From Pseudoflavitalea rhizosphaerae (GTDB lineage Bacteria; Bacteroidota; Bacteroidia; Chitinophagales; Chitinophagaceae), in NCBI RefSeq assembly GCF_003991355.1, contig NZ_RCSU01000014.1:62001-126000 (forward strand): 64,000 bases of DNA, read 5' to 3'. Made by a program: the position numbers and the translations under genes. Position 1 is the first letter of the stretch. The number at the start of each line of letters is the position of its first letter. Shown here in pieces: positions 9,701 through 16,830 of the stretch. A model generated the notes under the pieces. That model saw only the letters and a list, made by a program, of their open reading frames with translations. It did no database searches and had not been told where the DNA came from.

Positions 9701-9743
9701 AACCATCATCGAGGAGAAGAAAAACAGTAAGATCAACAACTGA
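6717..9743 (+). CDS. Large secreted TPR protein (1008 residues)
   Basis: A signal peptide (MKKITAFCVLALSIQGSIA) precedes an almost unbroken array of tetratricopeptide-type helical pairs. Examples are YNLGYAYLRKENYKQAQGFF, AYLKLGIAWYNLDNNTEAL and ALYYKSEIYFNQKDWVKAV. The C-terminal end is a charged helix rich in Lys and Glu. The protein should be periplasmic and act as a scaffold or adaptor. It starts a three-gene set: an outer-membrane barrel begins 5 bases after its stop and an HU-like membrane protein follows. Similar gene sets occur in Bacteroidota, to my knowledge without an agreed function. The TPR call is firm; the role is not. Confidence 0.85.
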   Translation: MKKITAFCVLALSIQGSIAQQTRFISDPQGTFKQAKEYFQREQYSLAYPILKDLQLQLREHDRTDQAITAQEIKYYTTVCALKQNERGAVEKARDFIDLEDNNSRVQMMSFHLAEYYFRQGDYAKALEQYEATNIENLSNREIADLKFHQGYAYFNAKQFDKAKPLFDAIRQMKDDPNYIDANYYYGFLAFNDKEYRKALDAFAIVEDHPQYGQVVPYYIANIYYALGQKDKALEYAENKLKRGNLYYDLEMRQIVGHAYFEKKEYAKALPYLETYVTKSDKVRREDLYELSYCYYQANNLNKAIDGFKQISGNQDSLAQNAMYLLGDAYLKTGQKANARNAFFICATNSSNAKQKEISVFNYAKLSYELGYQDVALTELQKFLAAYPQSEYNPEARELLINVLANTNNYKDALSLLEGLKTPSPNARRLYPKILYGRATELINDGMLVTASELLTRAEALPENSSVLPYVQFWRGEIAYRLNKTDDAIQYYFNYLKSGAVEGEANPLNAKYNLGYAYLRKENYKQAQGFFEQVVSTPRINSSPLQQDAYVRTADCYYMSRDYKKALDMYNKVLDYSWPQSDYATFQKAMIAGVNSGKEKINLLSGISRKYPTSSLVSDANMEIATTYLAGQQFREAIPYLKNVVSDPNSSLKPKAYLKLGIAWYNLDNNTEALNQYTAVIKQFPNSVEADAALENARTVYMEQGKTSEYVNFARSMGKEVSSSQEEELAYQAAEVQFNNGNFSAAAKAFEEYVTRFPEGKHSLEALYYKSEIYFNQKDWVKAVAGYEELADRVPHKYGEKSLLNAARLNFFDLKNYEKAEKYFIRLKDFATSQENKLEAMRGLLRSQYQLKKWSDAVENARELLSQKGIGTDDKTMANMAIAKSYQNNNQCDQAITQFRTVVSLSKSAYGAEARYEIASCMFSEGRMKDAEKAAFEVINKSGSYETWVTKAYILLGDIYFKQQDYFNAKATFQSVVENARIEELRKEAQRKLDETIIEEKKNSKINN

Positions 9744-9748
9744 TTACA

Positions 9749-11410
9749 ATGAAAAGAACCAATATAGCCCTCTTATCATTCGTGGTATGTTTAGTAGTTC
9801 CGGGACTTTCAAAGGCGCAGGACACTACCAAACGCAAGTCCATCGATATCACCAGTACTTTCAAACCAGTACTGCGCGAGGCTGCCAAGATCAATTTCAA
9901 TGCAGCGCCTCCGGCCGTGGACACTACCAAACCCAGGATGAATTATTCCATCCCGGTGCAAAATCTTTTCTTCACTTACCAGCCGGCTGAATTGAAGCCC
10001 ATGGCGCTGGAGATGGATTCCATCACCGCCTGGCAGTACAGCAATTTCATCAAGGTTGGGATCGGCAACGTGCACCAGCCATATGTGAAAGCTGGTTTCA
10101 GCTTTGGTGATTTCAAGAACACATTCTTCAATGTTTTTGCAGATCACTATACCAGCAAGGGCAGCCTGGATTTTCAGAAGAACAGCATGACCAGCGTTGG
10201 CGCAGCAATGACCTACAAAACCAACAGTAACCTGGAAATCAATGCCCGACTGGGTTTCAAGAGCGATGATTATTATCTCTACGGCTATGAGCCCAAAACG
10301 CTGGTGTTCGATAAGAAAGATCTTCGTCAGCGTTTCCAGACCATCGAAGGAAGAGTTGATCTCCGCAATATCGAGCCCACTGAATTTGGACTGAACTATC
10401 ATCCCAATCTAAAGATCAGTTCCTTCGGAGATAATCATTCCGTAAAAGGAAAGGAGACCAATACTGTATTGAACCTGCCGCTGGAAAAAACTTTCGGGGA
10501 AGATTTCGCTTTCCAGCTTGGCGCCACTGCTGACCTTACCCGTTATGAAAGGGAAGAGAATACAGCGCTTTCCATGCCAGCACTCAAGCAAAGCAATAAC
10601 CTTTATATGGTGAATGCCGCGCTGCAGTATAAATCTGATAATCTCTTCATCCAGGGCGGTATCATTCCAAGCTGGGACCAGAAGAATTTCCATATGCTGC
10701 CCAATATCATGGCCGATATCACTACCAACGACAAGCAGTTCACCCTGCAACTGGGATGGCTTGGATATTATGAGAAGGGAAGCTACCAGCGTTTTGCCAG
10801 TATCAATCCCTGGCTGGCGCAACCAGACAGCATGTACAATACCCGTATAGAGGAAAGGTTTGCTGGTCTGAAAGGCTCTGTGGGCAACCATTTCAGCTAT
10901 TCGGCGAAATTCAGTTTGCTGACGCTGCGCAATCAGCCCCTGTTTGTGAATGATGATGTCGATGGTAAAACATTTCTCGTTCGCTATGAGCCCAAGTTCA
11001 ATGCCATCCGTTTGCATACAGAGGCAGCTTATAATGTAGGCGAGCAGTTTGGTGCGAAGGCCGGTTTCACTTTTTCCAATTACTATAATATGAAAGTGGA
11101 AAAGAAAGCCTGGGGCATGATCCCTGTTGAGCTCAATGCCGGTCTGCACTGGCAGGCGATGAAAGACCTTATACTCCGTACCGAGTTCTGGCTCTGGGAT
11201 GGCGCCAGGTACCTCAAGGGAGGGGATGACTATAAGAACAAGGCAGGGTTCGATCTCAATGCAGGAGCCGAGTTTCGAATTACCAGGAATCTTAATCTCT
11301 GGGTACAGTTCAACAATATCCTCAACAATAAGTACCAGCGCTGGAGTCAGTACGAGGCCTTTGGGTTTAACCTGTTGGGAGGGATTACTTACTCTTTCAA
11401 CCAGAAATGA
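9749..11410 (+). CDS. Outer-membrane beta-barrel protein (TonB-receptor-like, no plug)
   Basis: The 553-residue product has a signal peptide ending at LSKAQ and a short conserved periplasmic section (TFKPVLREAAKINF...PPAVDTTKPRMNYSIPVQ). It then shows a long series of alternating amphipathic strands with aromatic residues at their ends, closing with YSFNQ, like a C-terminal outer-membrane insertion strand. No TonB box or plug domain is visible. The late strand NLNLWVQFNNILNNKYQRW resembles the last strands of TonB-dependent receptors. It follows the TPR gene by 5 bases, which implies translation as a pair and a shared envelope complex. Confidence 0.75.
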   Translation: MKRTNIALLSFVVCLVVPGLSKAQDTTKRKSIDITSTFKPVLREAAKINFNAAPPAVDTTKPRMNYSIPVQNLFFTYQPAELKPMALEMDSITAWQYSNFIKVGIGNVHQPYVKAGFSFGDFKNTFFNVFADHYTSKGSLDFQKNSMTSVGAAMTYKTNSNLEINARLGFKSDDYYLYGYEPKTLVFDKKDLRQRFQTIEGRVDLRNIEPTEFGLNYHPNLKISSFGDNHSVKGKETNTVLNLPLEKTFGEDFAFQLGATADLTRYEREENTALSMPALKQSNNLYMVNAALQYKSDNLFIQGGIIPSWDQKNFHMLPNIMADITTNDKQFTLQLGWLGYYEKGSYQRFASINPWLAQPDSMYNTRIEERFAGLKGSVGNHFSYSAKFSLLTLRNQPLFVNDDVDGKTFLVRYEPKFNAIRLHTEAAYNVGEQFGAKAGFTFSNYYNMKVEKKAWGMIPVELNAGLHWQAMKDLILRTEFWLWDGARYLKGGDDYKNKAGFDLNAGAEFRITRNLNLWVQFNNILNNKYQRWSQYEAFGFNLLGGITYSFNQK

Positions 11411-11461
11411 TTTTGATTTCACAACAAAATACTGTTGTTTCGCAACATTAAACAACGTCAC

Positions 11462-12094
11462 ATGACGGAAGTGCTGACCAGTTATTTATTGCAGAACAAA
11501 AGCCTGTCCATCCCTGGTCTGGGAACGATTTACATTGAACGTATCCCGGCACAGACCGATTTTGTGAACAAAAGGATCCTCCCTCCAGGTTATCATTTCC
11601 GTTTCGACAAATATTTCGATGCGCCCGATAAGGATTTCTTTACCTACCTGGCGCAACAGAAAGACATCGCCGATTATGAGGCCATTAAATGGTATAACGA
11701 ATGGGCTTATGATCTTCGCAGCCGACTTCGCAACGACAATGAGGAACTGTGGCCTGGCGTTGGTTCTTTCAGGAAAGACAATTCCGGAGAGATCTCATTC
11801 CAGTCTGCCGGCGCCATTCCTACTTTCGAAGAACCTGCACCTGCTGCGAGGATCGTGCGTACGCATACGCATGCAACCATGCTGGTGGGGGACCGTGAAG
11901 TGACGAAAGAGATCATTCACCAGGAAGGAGAGAATTATGCTGAAGAAACTGTCCACCGTGAAAAGGATAGCTGGTGGATCTACGCCCTCATCATTGGCGC
12001 CATTGCATTGAGCGCAGCTTTTTTCCATTTTTACAAGAAAGGATTCAACTTCTCCTCACTGGGAAATCAGCAAAAAATAGAAATCAAAAAATAA
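11462..12094 (+). CDS. HU-like (CCDC81-type) domain protein with C-terminal membrane segment
   Basis: I chose ATG 11462 (MTEVLTSYLLQNKSLSIPGLG), giving 210 residues; a longer frame would need a TTG at 11435. The N-terminal 110 residues resemble the prokaryotic HU-CCDC81 domains found in Bacteroidota envelope proteins, including a PGLGTIYIERIPA hairpin and WPGVGSFRKD. A linker follows, then a single membrane helix (IYALIIGAIALSAAFFHFY, about 178-196) and a short basic tail. Such proteins often end in a SPOR domain, which is absent here. It is third in the TPR/barrel set and may tether the envelope complex. The HU-like call is from memory of the fold family. Confidence 0.6.
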   Translation: MTEVLTSYLLQNKSLSIPGLGTIYIERIPAQTDFVNKRILPPGYHFRFDKYFDAPDKDFFTYLAQQKDIADYEAIKWYNEWAYDLRSRLRNDNEELWPGVGSFRKDNSGEISFQSAGAIPTFEEPAPAARIVRTHTHATMLVGDREVTKEIIHQEGENYAEETVHREKDSWWIYALIIGAIALSAAFFHFYKKGFNFSSLGNQQKIEIKK

Positions 12095-12104
12095 GCAGCG
12101 TGCC

Positions 12105-12213
12105 GCCACTCGCTCGCCTCCGGCGAGTGAGGAATATTTGTTCGCCTCCGGCGAACACCGCGTCGCCGGAGGCGACTAAATAAAAGTCACTCGCGGGGAC
12201 GCGAGCGACTGCC
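12105..12213. repeat. Family A quadruple-hairpin repeat, copy 1
   Basis: Four successive small hairpins of the TCGCC-n3-GGCGA type also pair as one long palindrome. It lies between the HU-like gene and the methyltransferase gene. The fourth hairpin of this copy is diverged (CTCGCGGGGACGCGAG), but its stem is still paired. Confidence 0.85.
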
Positions 12214-12285
12214 ACCCGCTGAGTAGCCAATGCCACGCTAAGTTTTGAAAGAAAATCCCTTTCTTTGCACCCTGTTTTTAGAATA

Positions 12286-13185
12286 ATGGATTTCGTTATC
12301 AATTATACCAACTGCCCGGTTTGCGGTGCAACCGCCATCCGCGAAGCCCTGACCGCAAAAGATTACACTGTTTCAGGAAACAGTTTCAGTATCTGGGAAT
12401 GTGCTTCCTGTACGTTGCGCTTTACACAGCAGGTGCCTGACGAAGCCCATATCGGGCCTTACTACAAGGCTGACAGCTATATATCACATACCAATACCAG
12501 TAAGGGCCTGGTAAACAGGTTGTATAAGATGGTCAGGCATATCACGCTGCGCAGTAAACGAAAATTGCTGCAGACCACTACCAACAGAACTACCGGACAA
12601 TTGCTGGAGATTGGCGCAGGTATCGGAACTTTCGCGGCTTTCATGAAAAAAAGCGGCTGGCAGGTGATGGGGCTGGAACCCGATCCGGAGGCAAGGCAGG
12701 TGGCTAAGGAACAAAATGGTATCGCTCTCCTGGATACCAGCGAACTCTTCGATCTCCCCCGGGAACATTTTGATGTGATAACCATGTGGCATGTACTGGA
12801 ACATGTACATCGCCTGCATGATTACATGGAACAACTGAAAAAATTACTCAAACCCGGCGGCGTGCTGCTGGTGGCAGTTCCGAACTATACCAGCTTTGAT
12901 GCGCAACTCTATGGCCGTTTCTGGGCCGCTTACGATGTGCCGAGGCATCTTTATCATTTCTCTCCCGCTTCCATGCGAACACTTCTGAAGAGCCATGATC
13001 TGCGACTGGACAGTCTGCAGCCAATGTGGTTCGACAGCTTTTATGTAAGCATGCTCAGCGAAAAAAATAAAAATGGAAAAGCCAGCCTGGTGAAAGGATT
13101 CATCAATGGGCTTCGCTCCAACCTCAAAGCCGGAAAAGGCAATCATTCCCGTTGCAGTTCCCTGATCTATGTGATCAGGCCCTGA
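12286..13185 (+). CDS. Class I SAM-dependent methyltransferase with N-terminal zinc-ribbon-like cysteines
   Basis: ATG 12286 gives 299 residues. The N-terminus has CPVCG at about residues 10-14 and CASC at about 43-46, a paired-cysteine pattern suggesting a zinc-binding module, as in sugar or lipid C-methyltransferase relatives. The SAM-binding motif LEIGAGIGTFAAFM follows at about 105-118, then GLEPDPEA, and FDVITMWHVLEHV for motif III/IV. The C-terminus has YDVPRHLYHFSP, common in the Methyltransf_23 type. The substrate is unknown. It stands alone between repeat copy 1 and the convergent cyclotransferase genes. Confidence 0.85.
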   Translation: MDFVINYTNCPVCGATAIREALTAKDYTVSGNSFSIWECASCTLRFTQQVPDEAHIGPYYKADSYISHTNTSKGLVNRLYKMVRHITLRSKRKLLQTTTNRTTGQLLEIGAGIGTFAAFMKKSGWQVMGLEPDPEARQVAKEQNGIALLDTSELFDLPREHFDVITMWHVLEHVHRLHDYMEQLKKLLKPGGVLLVAVPNYTSFDAQLYGRFWAAYDVPRHLYHFSPASMRTLLKSHDLRLDSLQPMWFDSFYVSMLSEKNKNGKASLVKGFINGLRSNLKAGKGNHSRCSSLIYVIRP

Positions 13186-13188
13186 TGA

Positions 13189-13828
13189 TCATGGTTCTTT
13201 GAACCAGCTGTTCAATGTGATCTCATACATCATGGGCCATTTCTTACCGGTGATCATCAAACGATCAGTAGCCGGGTTGTAGGCTATGCCATTAAGTTCG
13301 CGTCTCTCCGTCGTTTTTTGATCAGCTTCCTTTTGCAAGGCTTCCAGGTCGATCTTCGCTTTTACGATGCCGGTAGCAGCCTTTTCTTTCCAGAGATGGA
13401 AGTTTGAAACTTTTGAGCTGTTTGAAAGTGGTGGCATCGTACACGAAGCCGATGCCATTGTCAAGCGTAAGCCAGTACATCTTATCATTGAAGAAGGTAA
13501 TGCCTTCTGCGAAATACTTTCTACGGTCCAGCACTGCATGGGGATCGTTTTTCCCTGTTTTCGTATTCACTACACCTGTCACAGACGGGTAGGGACTTTC
13601 CAGCATATTACCGCCCGAGGATTCCCACAGTTTGCCGTTATAGTATTCCAATCCTTCCGTGAAGTAACTGGTATCGTGCGGAAGAGTGGCTGTTATGGTG
13701 TAAGTGATCTTTACAGGTTCTGCAGGATGGATGCTGTCCCTATTGCCCGGATGACCGGCAGATTCCGGATTGAAACAACCCGCAATGATATACAGTACCG
13801 GAATCATAAGAGGAATAAGGTTTTTCAT
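13189..13828 (-). pseudogene. Broken glutaminyl-peptide cyclotransferase (internal deletion and frameshift)
   Basis: Read on the minus strand, the frame from 13828 encodes a lipoprotein signal (IIAGC, Cys18) and the first half of a glutamine cyclotransferase, then loses homology near base 13400. A second frame downstream continues with ATGIVKAKIDLEAL and LMITGKKWPMMYEITLN, the true C-terminus. Against the intact neighbour at 13835-14653, about 75 residues in the middle are missing, including the parts matching GWGLTNNG and INELEFINGF, and the reading frame changes at the joint. The gene is therefore an inactivated tandem duplicate. A sequencing error alone would not explain the missing block. 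Confidence 0.8.
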
Positions 13829-13834
13829 TGACAG

Positions 13835-14653
13835 TTATTGAAGTCTGATCTCGTACAGCTTTGGCCATTTTTTGCCGGTGATGAAGATCTTTCCATTGGT
13901 ACTGTCGAAAGCGATACCATTCAATACATCTGCATTTGGATAAGCTGCGCGTGCTTCGTTCACGAGGTTGGTGAAATCCAGCTGCCCTACCACTTTACCG
14001 CTTGCCGGATCGATCTTGAGTATATACGGTGTTTCCCACTGGTTCGCATATATGAAGCCGTTGATGAATTCGAGCTCATTGATATTGGGCACTGGTCCGT
14101 TGTGATCGTTCACGCTGACAATGTTCTGCAGCTTCATGGAATCAGGACTATAAAAATAGATCCTGTTGGTGCCATCGCTCATGATCAGGCTGGTGCCGTT
14201 GTTTGTAAGACCCCATCCATCACTGTTATAGCTGAACTCCCTGATCTTCTTGAAATCGGGCAACTGGTAAACGAATCCTGTTTTGGATTGCCAGGTGATA
14301 TAATAAGCTTTATCGTTCAGGATGGTCATGCCTTCGCCGAAATGTTCTTTGGCCAGCGTTGCTTTGTGATCGGCTTTGCCGGTAGCGATATCAACCGTGC
14401 CGATCCAGGAACCATTATTGGGAATAGCGGGATCCGGGCTTCCGGTGGATTCATACAGTTGTCCATTGTAAATGGTCAGTCCCTGTGTGAAGCTATTGGT
14501 ATCATGCGGGTAAGCGTTCACAACTGTGTACTGTAAACGGGGTGTTCCAGCCTCCACGTTGATGACTTCTGTTCCTGACTGGGTATCGTTATTATTGCAT
14601 CCACTGACAATAGCGATGATCAACAATGAGCTATAAACAAGTTTTTTCATCAT
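13835..14653 (-). CDS. Glutaminyl-peptide cyclotransferase (glutamine cyclotransferase), lipoprotein
   Basis: This exported lipoprotein (lipobox ending at Cys19 in IVSGCNNND) has 272 residues. Its beta-propeller-like repeats match the glutamine cyclotransferase family (PF05096 type): YPHDTNSFTQGLTIYNGQLYESTG near residues 48-72, EHFGEGMTI, GWGLTNNGTSLIMSDG, INELEFINGFIYANQWE and a C-terminal LNGIAFDSTNGKIFITGKKWP. The enzyme turns N-terminal glutamine of peptides into pyroglutamate; many Bacteroidota exported proteins start with Gln after signal cleavage. The broken paralogue lies 6 bases downstream on the same strand. The family is clear; activity here is inferred. Confidence 0.9.
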   Translation of the reverse strand: MMKKLVYSSLLIIAIVSGCNNNDTQSGTEVINVEAGTPRLQYTVVNAYPHDTNSFTQGLTIYNGQLYESTGSPDPAIPNNGSWIGTVDIATGKADHKATLAKEHFGEGMTILNDKAYYITWQSKTGFVYQLPDFKKIREFSYNSDGWGLTNNGTSLIMSDGTNRIYFYSPDSMKLQNIVSVNDHNGPVPNINELEFINGFIYANQWETPYILKIDPASGKVVGQLDFTNLVNEARAAYPNADVLNGIAFDSTNGKIFITGKKWPKLYEIRLQ

Positions 14654-14783
14654 ATGATTCAGATCTGTATTGTCAAAAATAGTGTTTTGGTATCAAGTAA
14701 AAAGTGAAAAATCGGACCTGTAGCAGAGCGGGAAGCCGTACCCACATTGTGGTACTTGCATAATCCGGAAACTTTTATTTGTT

Positions 14784-14975
14784 TTACATCAGCATATCTC
14801 CCCTAAAATTCACTCCTGTGTATGAGCCGGGCAGATGCGGGCCGGTAATTTGCTGAGCAGCATCTGTAATCCTTACCTGGTAGTTTGTCCTGCCGGCAGG
14901 TTCGTACCAAAGTTCATATTTGTTTATCTCCTGCCTGTTGCCAGGATCAGCCGCCTCACAAGAAAGCTGATGCAA
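14784..14975 (-). pseudogene. Possible small gene or gene remnant
   Basis: A minus-strand frame ending at TAA (14784-14786) contains a protein-like stretch, NKYELWYEPAGRTNYQVRIT, followed by ITGPHLPGSYTGVNF. Its codon choice looks like that of real genes nearby. No ATG opens this frame; the nearest in-frame start is a TTG at 14975, which overlaps the start of the divergent M43 protease gene. It may be the C-terminal remnant of a lost gene or a small protein of about 63 residues. I recognise no family. Confidence 0.3.
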
Positions 14976-16204
14976 TGAAACATTTTTTATTTGCTTCCTG
15001 TTGCTTGCTATTGTTGTTGCCTCAAGTCCGCGCTCAACGCGCCTGTGGCGCTCATGACCTGTTGCTTGAAGCAAGCCGTGTCAATCCTTCACTTTCCAAT
15101 CCCATCGTTCCACACCAGTCTGTAATGAAGGCCGATTCCGATACACCCGGCGAAGTTCCTGTGATCAAAATTCCTGTAGTGGTGCATGTGCTTTTCAATA
15201 ATGATCAGCAGAATATTTCCGAAGCGCAGATCCGTTCACAGATCGAAGTGCTTAATAAAGACTTCCGCAGGCTCAATGCCGACACTTCATTTATTCCTTT
15301 AGCTTTCCGCTCCCTGTCGGCCGATTGCCGGATCGAATTCCGGCTTGCCAGTTCCGATCCTGCGGGACGGGCTACAAAGGGTATTGTACGTCGTGCAACA
15401 AGTGTTCGAGCCTTCAGTATCGATCCTGGGATCATGTCCACTGCCAGCGGCGGCAGTGATCCCTGGGATGCCGCCAGTTATTTGAATATCTGGGTGGCGC
15501 CCTTAACCCGCGGCCTGGTTGGATATAGCAGTCCACCCGGCATCCGCAAGGACCTGGATGGCGTGGTAATCGCCTTCAATGCATTCGGTACTACCGGCAC
15601 TGCACAAGCGCCCTATAACAAAGGACGAACAGCCACTCATGAGATCGGCCACTGGCTGGGCCTCCGTCATATCTGGGGTGATACAGATTGTGGTGACGAC
15701 TATATTGAAGACACTCCTCCGCAAAGCGGCAGTACCAATGGATGTCCATCAGGGATTGTATCCACCTGTAACAATGGACCTAACGGCAATATGTATATGA
15801 ACTTCATGGATTTCACCGATGATGCCTGCATCAGTATGTTCACTGCAGGTCAATCAGCGGTGATGCGCAGCTTGTTTGATGAAGGCGGCAACAGGCATTC
15901 CCTTTTACAATCAATAGGGTTATCTGCACCCATGTATCCTGCTTTACCTGAAGAACAACTCCCCGTTCCTGTTAGTTTGCGGTTGTTCCCGAACCCTGCC
16001 TCCGGATCTGTTCAACTCGACACCGAACAGCAACTGGACGGGCAACCTGTTGTGATCCGCAATTATGCCGGTCAGCTGGTGATGCAAACATCAGTGAACA
16101 GGGGAGGAAGGATCATGCTGAACGGGCTGAAAAACGGAATGTATTTCCTTTCGGTTGGAAAATCGAAAGTGATGAAACTGTTTGTATCTGCCGGTGTTCT
16201 GTGA
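14975..16204 (+). CDS. M43-type zinc metalloprotease with T9SS C-terminal sorting domain
   Basis: The start is placed at ATG 14975, which opens a signal peptide (MKHFLFASCCLLLLLPQVRA); 409 residues result. The metzincin motif HExxHxxGxxH is HEIGHWLGLRH (His222, Glu223, His226, His232), followed by a Met-turn region near MNFMDFTDD, as in pappalysin/cytophagalysin-like M43 proteases. The last 75 residues, starting LRLFPNPASGSVQL and ending with GLKNGMYFLSV, are a type A sorting domain for the type IX secretion system. The mature enzyme is probably released or held at the cell surface. Its substrate is unknown. Confidence 0.92.
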   Translation: MKHFLFASCCLLLLLPQVRAQRACGAHDLLLEASRVNPSLSNPIVPHQSVMKADSDTPGEVPVIKIPVVVHVLFNNDQQNISEAQIRSQIEVLNKDFRRLNADTSFIPLAFRSLSADCRIEFRLASSDPAGRATKGIVRRATSVRAFSIDPGIMSTASGGSDPWDAASYLNIWVAPLTRGLVGYSSPPGIRKDLDGVVIAFNAFGTTGTAQAPYNKGRTATHEIGHWLGLRHIWGDTDCGDDYIEDTPPQSGSTNGCPSGIVSTCNNGPNGNMYMNFMDFTDDACISMFTAGQSAVMRSLFDEGGNRHSLLQSIGLSAPMYPALPEEQLPVPVSLRLFPNPASGSVQLDTEQQLDGQPVVIRNYAGQLVMQTSVNRGGRIMLNGLKNGMYFLSVGKSKVMKLFVSAGVL

Positions 16205-16206
16205 CC

Positions 16207-16263
16207 GCCGTGAAAGAATGTTCTTGTCGTGAAAGGATATTCCCGCCGTGAAAGGATATGAAA
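16207..16263 (+). repeat. Three 19-bp tandem repeats
   Basis: Units at 16207-16225, 16226-16244 and 16245-16263 share G(C/T)CGTGAAAG(G)AT. The third unit is also the left base stem of the family B hairpin element that begins at 16245. They lie 3 bases after the protease stop codon. Confidence 0.75.
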
Positions 16264-16394
16264 CCGGGCTGTGAAACAAACCGCCGCGGGAGAAAATCTT
16301 ATGAACAGTGAATTGGAGGGATTGGGCTGTGGTAAGGCTATGGGGCTTTAACGCTTTTGTTTGCAAGGCCCGGTTTTCATATCACTTTCACGGC
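16245..16394. repeat. Family B hairpin element, copy 1
   Basis: This 150-bp element has base arms that pair (GCCGTGAAAGGATATGAAA at the left, its near-exact inverse at 16373-16394). They enclose a core with CCGGGC and AAACAAAC at the left and TTTGTTTGC...GCCCGG at the right. The core is an inverted copy of that in the element at 16669-16820. No open frame of note is inside. Confidence 0.75.
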
Positions 16395-16668
16395 TATGGC
16401 CCTGGAGGTGCAGCAGACCTGGTTTCATCATGCTTAATTGCTGGCATCTTTCTTTTCACTCTATTCTTCAGATTACCTTTTCCACTTTTCTTTTTTTCAC
16501 GTTTTATCCTTTTCCATTTTCAGAATTATCATTGTTCTCTTTCCCCCTTTCTTTTTCACACAGTGCGCAGCTCGCATGAAGGCATTCAGTAAGCTGTACT
16601 GATCTTGCCTTCAGGGAGAAGAACTCTATTATCAATTTCAAAATATTGTTGCACATTCATAGGGCTGA
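16395..16668. other. Pyrimidine-rich spacer between two family B elements
   Basis: The plus strand is strongly T/C-rich between about 16440 and 16560. I see no coding frame supported by composition, no promoter and no terminator. The two flanking family B cores are inverted with respect to each other, so the whole 16245-16820 block is a large inverted repeat. Confidence 0.5.
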
Positions 16669-16820
16669 GCAAAAGTTGGGGTAGGTGAACGGGGCCTTCA
16701 AAACAAAAGTGATAAAGCTCCATAGCCTTACCACAGCCCACTCCCTATAACCTATAGCCCACAAAATATCCTCCCGCGCTGGTTTGTTTTACAGCCCGGT
16801 TCACCTACCCCAACTTTTGC
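16669..16820. repeat. Family B hairpin element, copy 2
   Basis: The ends form a perfect 22-bp inverted repeat (16669-16690 with 16799-16820, beginning GCAAAAGTTGGGG). Inside it starts CGGGGCCTTCAAAACAAAAG and ends GGTTTGTTTTACAGCCCGG. The base arms have no similarity to those of copy 1, although the cores match over about 110 bp in opposite orientation. Confidence 0.8.
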
Positions 16821-16830
16821 CCCAAGAAAA

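Noticed and set aside
11435-11461. Longer TTG start for the HU-like protein
   Set aside because: The ATG at 11462 gives the expected domain start; the extra nine residues are not needed.
16440-16560. Polypyrimidine tract as a possible structural or regulatory element
   Set aside because: Only composition is striking; no repeat unit, motif or neighbour supports a function.
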